A DNA stretch of 6,237 nucleotides from an uncultured Akkermansia sp. (GTDB lineage: Bacteria; Verrucomicrobiota; Verrucomicrobiia; Verrucomicrobiales; Akkermansiaceae): the NCBI GenBank assembly GCA_904501955.1, contig CAJGCY010000148.1, positions 1 through 6,237 of the forward strand, given 5' to 3'. How positions within the stretch are numbered: position 1 is the first letter of the stretch; each line of letters begins with the position of its first letter. Both the position numbers and the translations under genes were made by a program. The notes under the pieces are model-generated. The model was not told where the DNA came from, searched no databases, and worked only from the letters and a program-made list of their open reading frames with translations. Positions 5,239 through 6,237 of this stretch are shown one piece after another.

Positions 5239-6129
5239 TTACCGCCCTAATTGCTTGGCGATATCCTCTACCGCGGTGGCGCCGGCGGCTATGGGGGTGG
5301 CCCAGGGCTCACGGCGCAGCCAAGTGCGCTGGCGCTTGGCGTATTGGCGTGTTGTGAGGGCGAGGGCGGCCTCCAGCTCTGCGCGGGAGGTGGCGCCTGC
5401 CAAGTGCTCGCGAATGAGGCTGAGCCCCAGCGTTTTTTCCGCCGTGGGGGATAACACGGTGGGCAGGGCTGCTACCTCTTCAATAGCGCCGTGGCGCAGC
5501 ATGTGGCGGGCGCGCGCCGCGATGCGGGCATCCAGCTCCGCCACCTCGCGCTGCAGGCAGAACCCCGGCCCGATGGCCTCCGGTTGCCAGTTGTTGCGCC
5601 AGTAGGAGAGCGGTTTGCCGCCCAGCAGCACAATCTCCAAATTGCGCACCACGTAGCGCGGGTTATGTAAATCTGTATTTGCTGCGCCCTCAGGGTCAGC
5701 CTCTTGCAGGCGGCGCACGGCGTCCTCAAGGGGCAGGGCAGTCAGCTCCTCGCGCAGGGCGGGGTCGCCGGGCGGTGCGGGGGAGATGCCGTGTGAGATG
5801 AACTTCACATACAGCCCACTACCGCCGGTGATGATGGGGGTGACACCGCGCGCCTGAATGTCCGCTATGCAGGCTTGGGCGCGGCGGGCGTGGGTGGCGG
5901 CATCATTGTTTTCCGCCACATCGAGCGTGCCGATGAGGTGGTGCGGCACGCCGTCCATCTCCTCCACGGAGGGCGCAGCGGTGAGAATCGGCATGGCGCG
6001 GTACACTTGGTAGGCGTCCGCGCTGATGATTTCCGCCTTGCCGAGGCGCTGCGCCAGCTGCACGGCTACAGCGCTTTTGCCGCAGCCCGTAGGCCCGAGG
6101 ATGAAGATGGGTTGGTGTGGCGCCCGCAT
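5239..6129 (-). CDS. miaA: tRNA dimethylallyltransferase MiaA (divergent)
   Basis: MiaA transfers the dimethylallyl group of DMAPP to N6 of A37 in tRNAs that read codons starting with U, in the cytoplasm. The 296-residue protein is slightly short for the family. Visible motifs are the P-loop GPTGCGKS (12-19), SADAYQVYRAM (36-46, with the catalytic-type Asp38 and Gln41), PHHLIG (62-67), TGGSGLYVK (101-109), NPRYVVRNLEI (156-166) and the C-terminal TRQYAKRQRTWLR (260-272). It departs from the consensus in several places: the usual GTAKP after the DSxQ region reads LTAAP (49-53), the Phe of the ADF segment is replaced (ATHARRA, 78-84), and IGYKE reads LGLSL (about 234-238). The P-loop and AKRQ-TW motifs make the assignment secure; full activity is inferred. 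It starts 6 bases after the stop of the upstream membrane-protein gene, so the two are probably cotranscribed. The ATG start sits 11 residues before the P-loop, as is typical. Confidence 0.93.
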   Translation of the reverse strand: MRAPHQPIFILGPTGCGKSAVAVQLAQRLGKAEIISADAYQVYRAMPILTAAPSVEEMDGVPHHLIGTLDVAENNDAATHARRAQACIADIQARGVTPIITGGSGLYVKFISHGISPAPPGDPALREELTALPLEDAVRRLQEADPEGAANTDLHNPRYVVRNLEIVLLGGKPLSYWRNNWQPEAIGPGFCLQREVAELDARIAARARHMLRHGAIEEVAALPTVLSPTAEKTLGLSLIREHLAGATSRAELEAALALTTRQYAKRQRTWLRREPWATPIAAGATAVEDIAKQLGR

Positions 6130-6135
6130 GTCTTG

Positions 6136-6237
6136 TTACTTGCAGGGGTATTTGATGGAAAGGCCGTATTGGTTACGCCCCTGCTGGCTGTCACGGCAGC
6201 AGTAGATGAGCAGGCGAATGCCCATGCCGATAATCGC
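6136..6237 (-). CDS. C-terminal fragment of a DUF805-like membrane protein (5' end outside window)
   Basis: The minus strand is open from the window edge to TAA at 6136-6138 and gives 33 residues: a hydrophobic end of a membrane helix (AIIGMGIRLLIYCC) followed by RDSQQGRNQYGLSIKYPCK. A short polar tail with G-x-N-x-(Y/F)-G directly after a final membrane helix is characteristic of DUF805 inner-membrane proteins (YhaH type), whose function is unknown. The stop is 6 bases before the miaA start, indicating an operon. The start and most of the protein are outside the window, so the family call rests on this tail alone. Confidence 0.6.
   Translation of the reverse strand, partial: AIIGMGIRLLIYCCRDSQQGRNQYGLSIKYPCK

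Overview
The window looks like chromosomal DNA of a Gram-negative bacterium. It encodes a lipoprotein with a lipobox, a LolC/LolE-type lipoprotein-release permease and a tRNA-modification enzyme. None of the starts has a clear Shine-Dalgarno sequence. That, together with a GYF_2-RDD fusion protein and palindrome-rich GC spacers, would fit the PVC group (for example a Verrucomicrobiota relative of Akkermansia). The taxonomic guess is inference only; no marker gene here settles it.

All recognisable genes lie on the minus strand, so transcription runs from right to left. At the right edge is the C-terminal end of a DUF805-like membrane protein (6136-6237). Six bases after it comes miaA (5239-6129), a divergent tRNA dimethylallyltransferase. 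A 293-bp spacer follows (4946-5238); most of it is a MITE-like palindromic element (5065-5220). Next is a translationally coupled pair: a small coiled-coil lipoprotein (4547-4945) and a single-pass membrane protein with a long Pro/Glu/Lys-rich N-terminal tail and a coiled coil (3372-4550). The pair ends in a strong hairpin terminator (3304-3340). A second unit follows: a LolC/E-like ABC permease with unusually large extracytoplasmic insertions (best start 3267, end 1393), then 17 bases later a GYF_2-RDD membrane protein (464-1375).

The first 463 bases carry no convincing gene. They hold a complex dyad-symmetric repeat block. It includes a perfect 28-bp inverted repeat (73-100 with 204-231) inside longer imperfect arms, plus a 23-bp motif (384-406) that recurs at both ends of the 5065-5220 element about 4.8 kb away. 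The window therefore contains members of at least one short dispersed repeat family.

Functionally, the middle of the window has an envelope theme. The lipoprotein and its bitopic partner are probably both exposed in the periplasm and may interact, and the downstream permease is of the type that releases lipoproteins from the inner membrane. A strong terminator separates the two units, so a shared pathway is suggested only by neighbourhood. The most unusual items are the repeat elements, the uncharacterised coiled-coil pair and the expanded permease.
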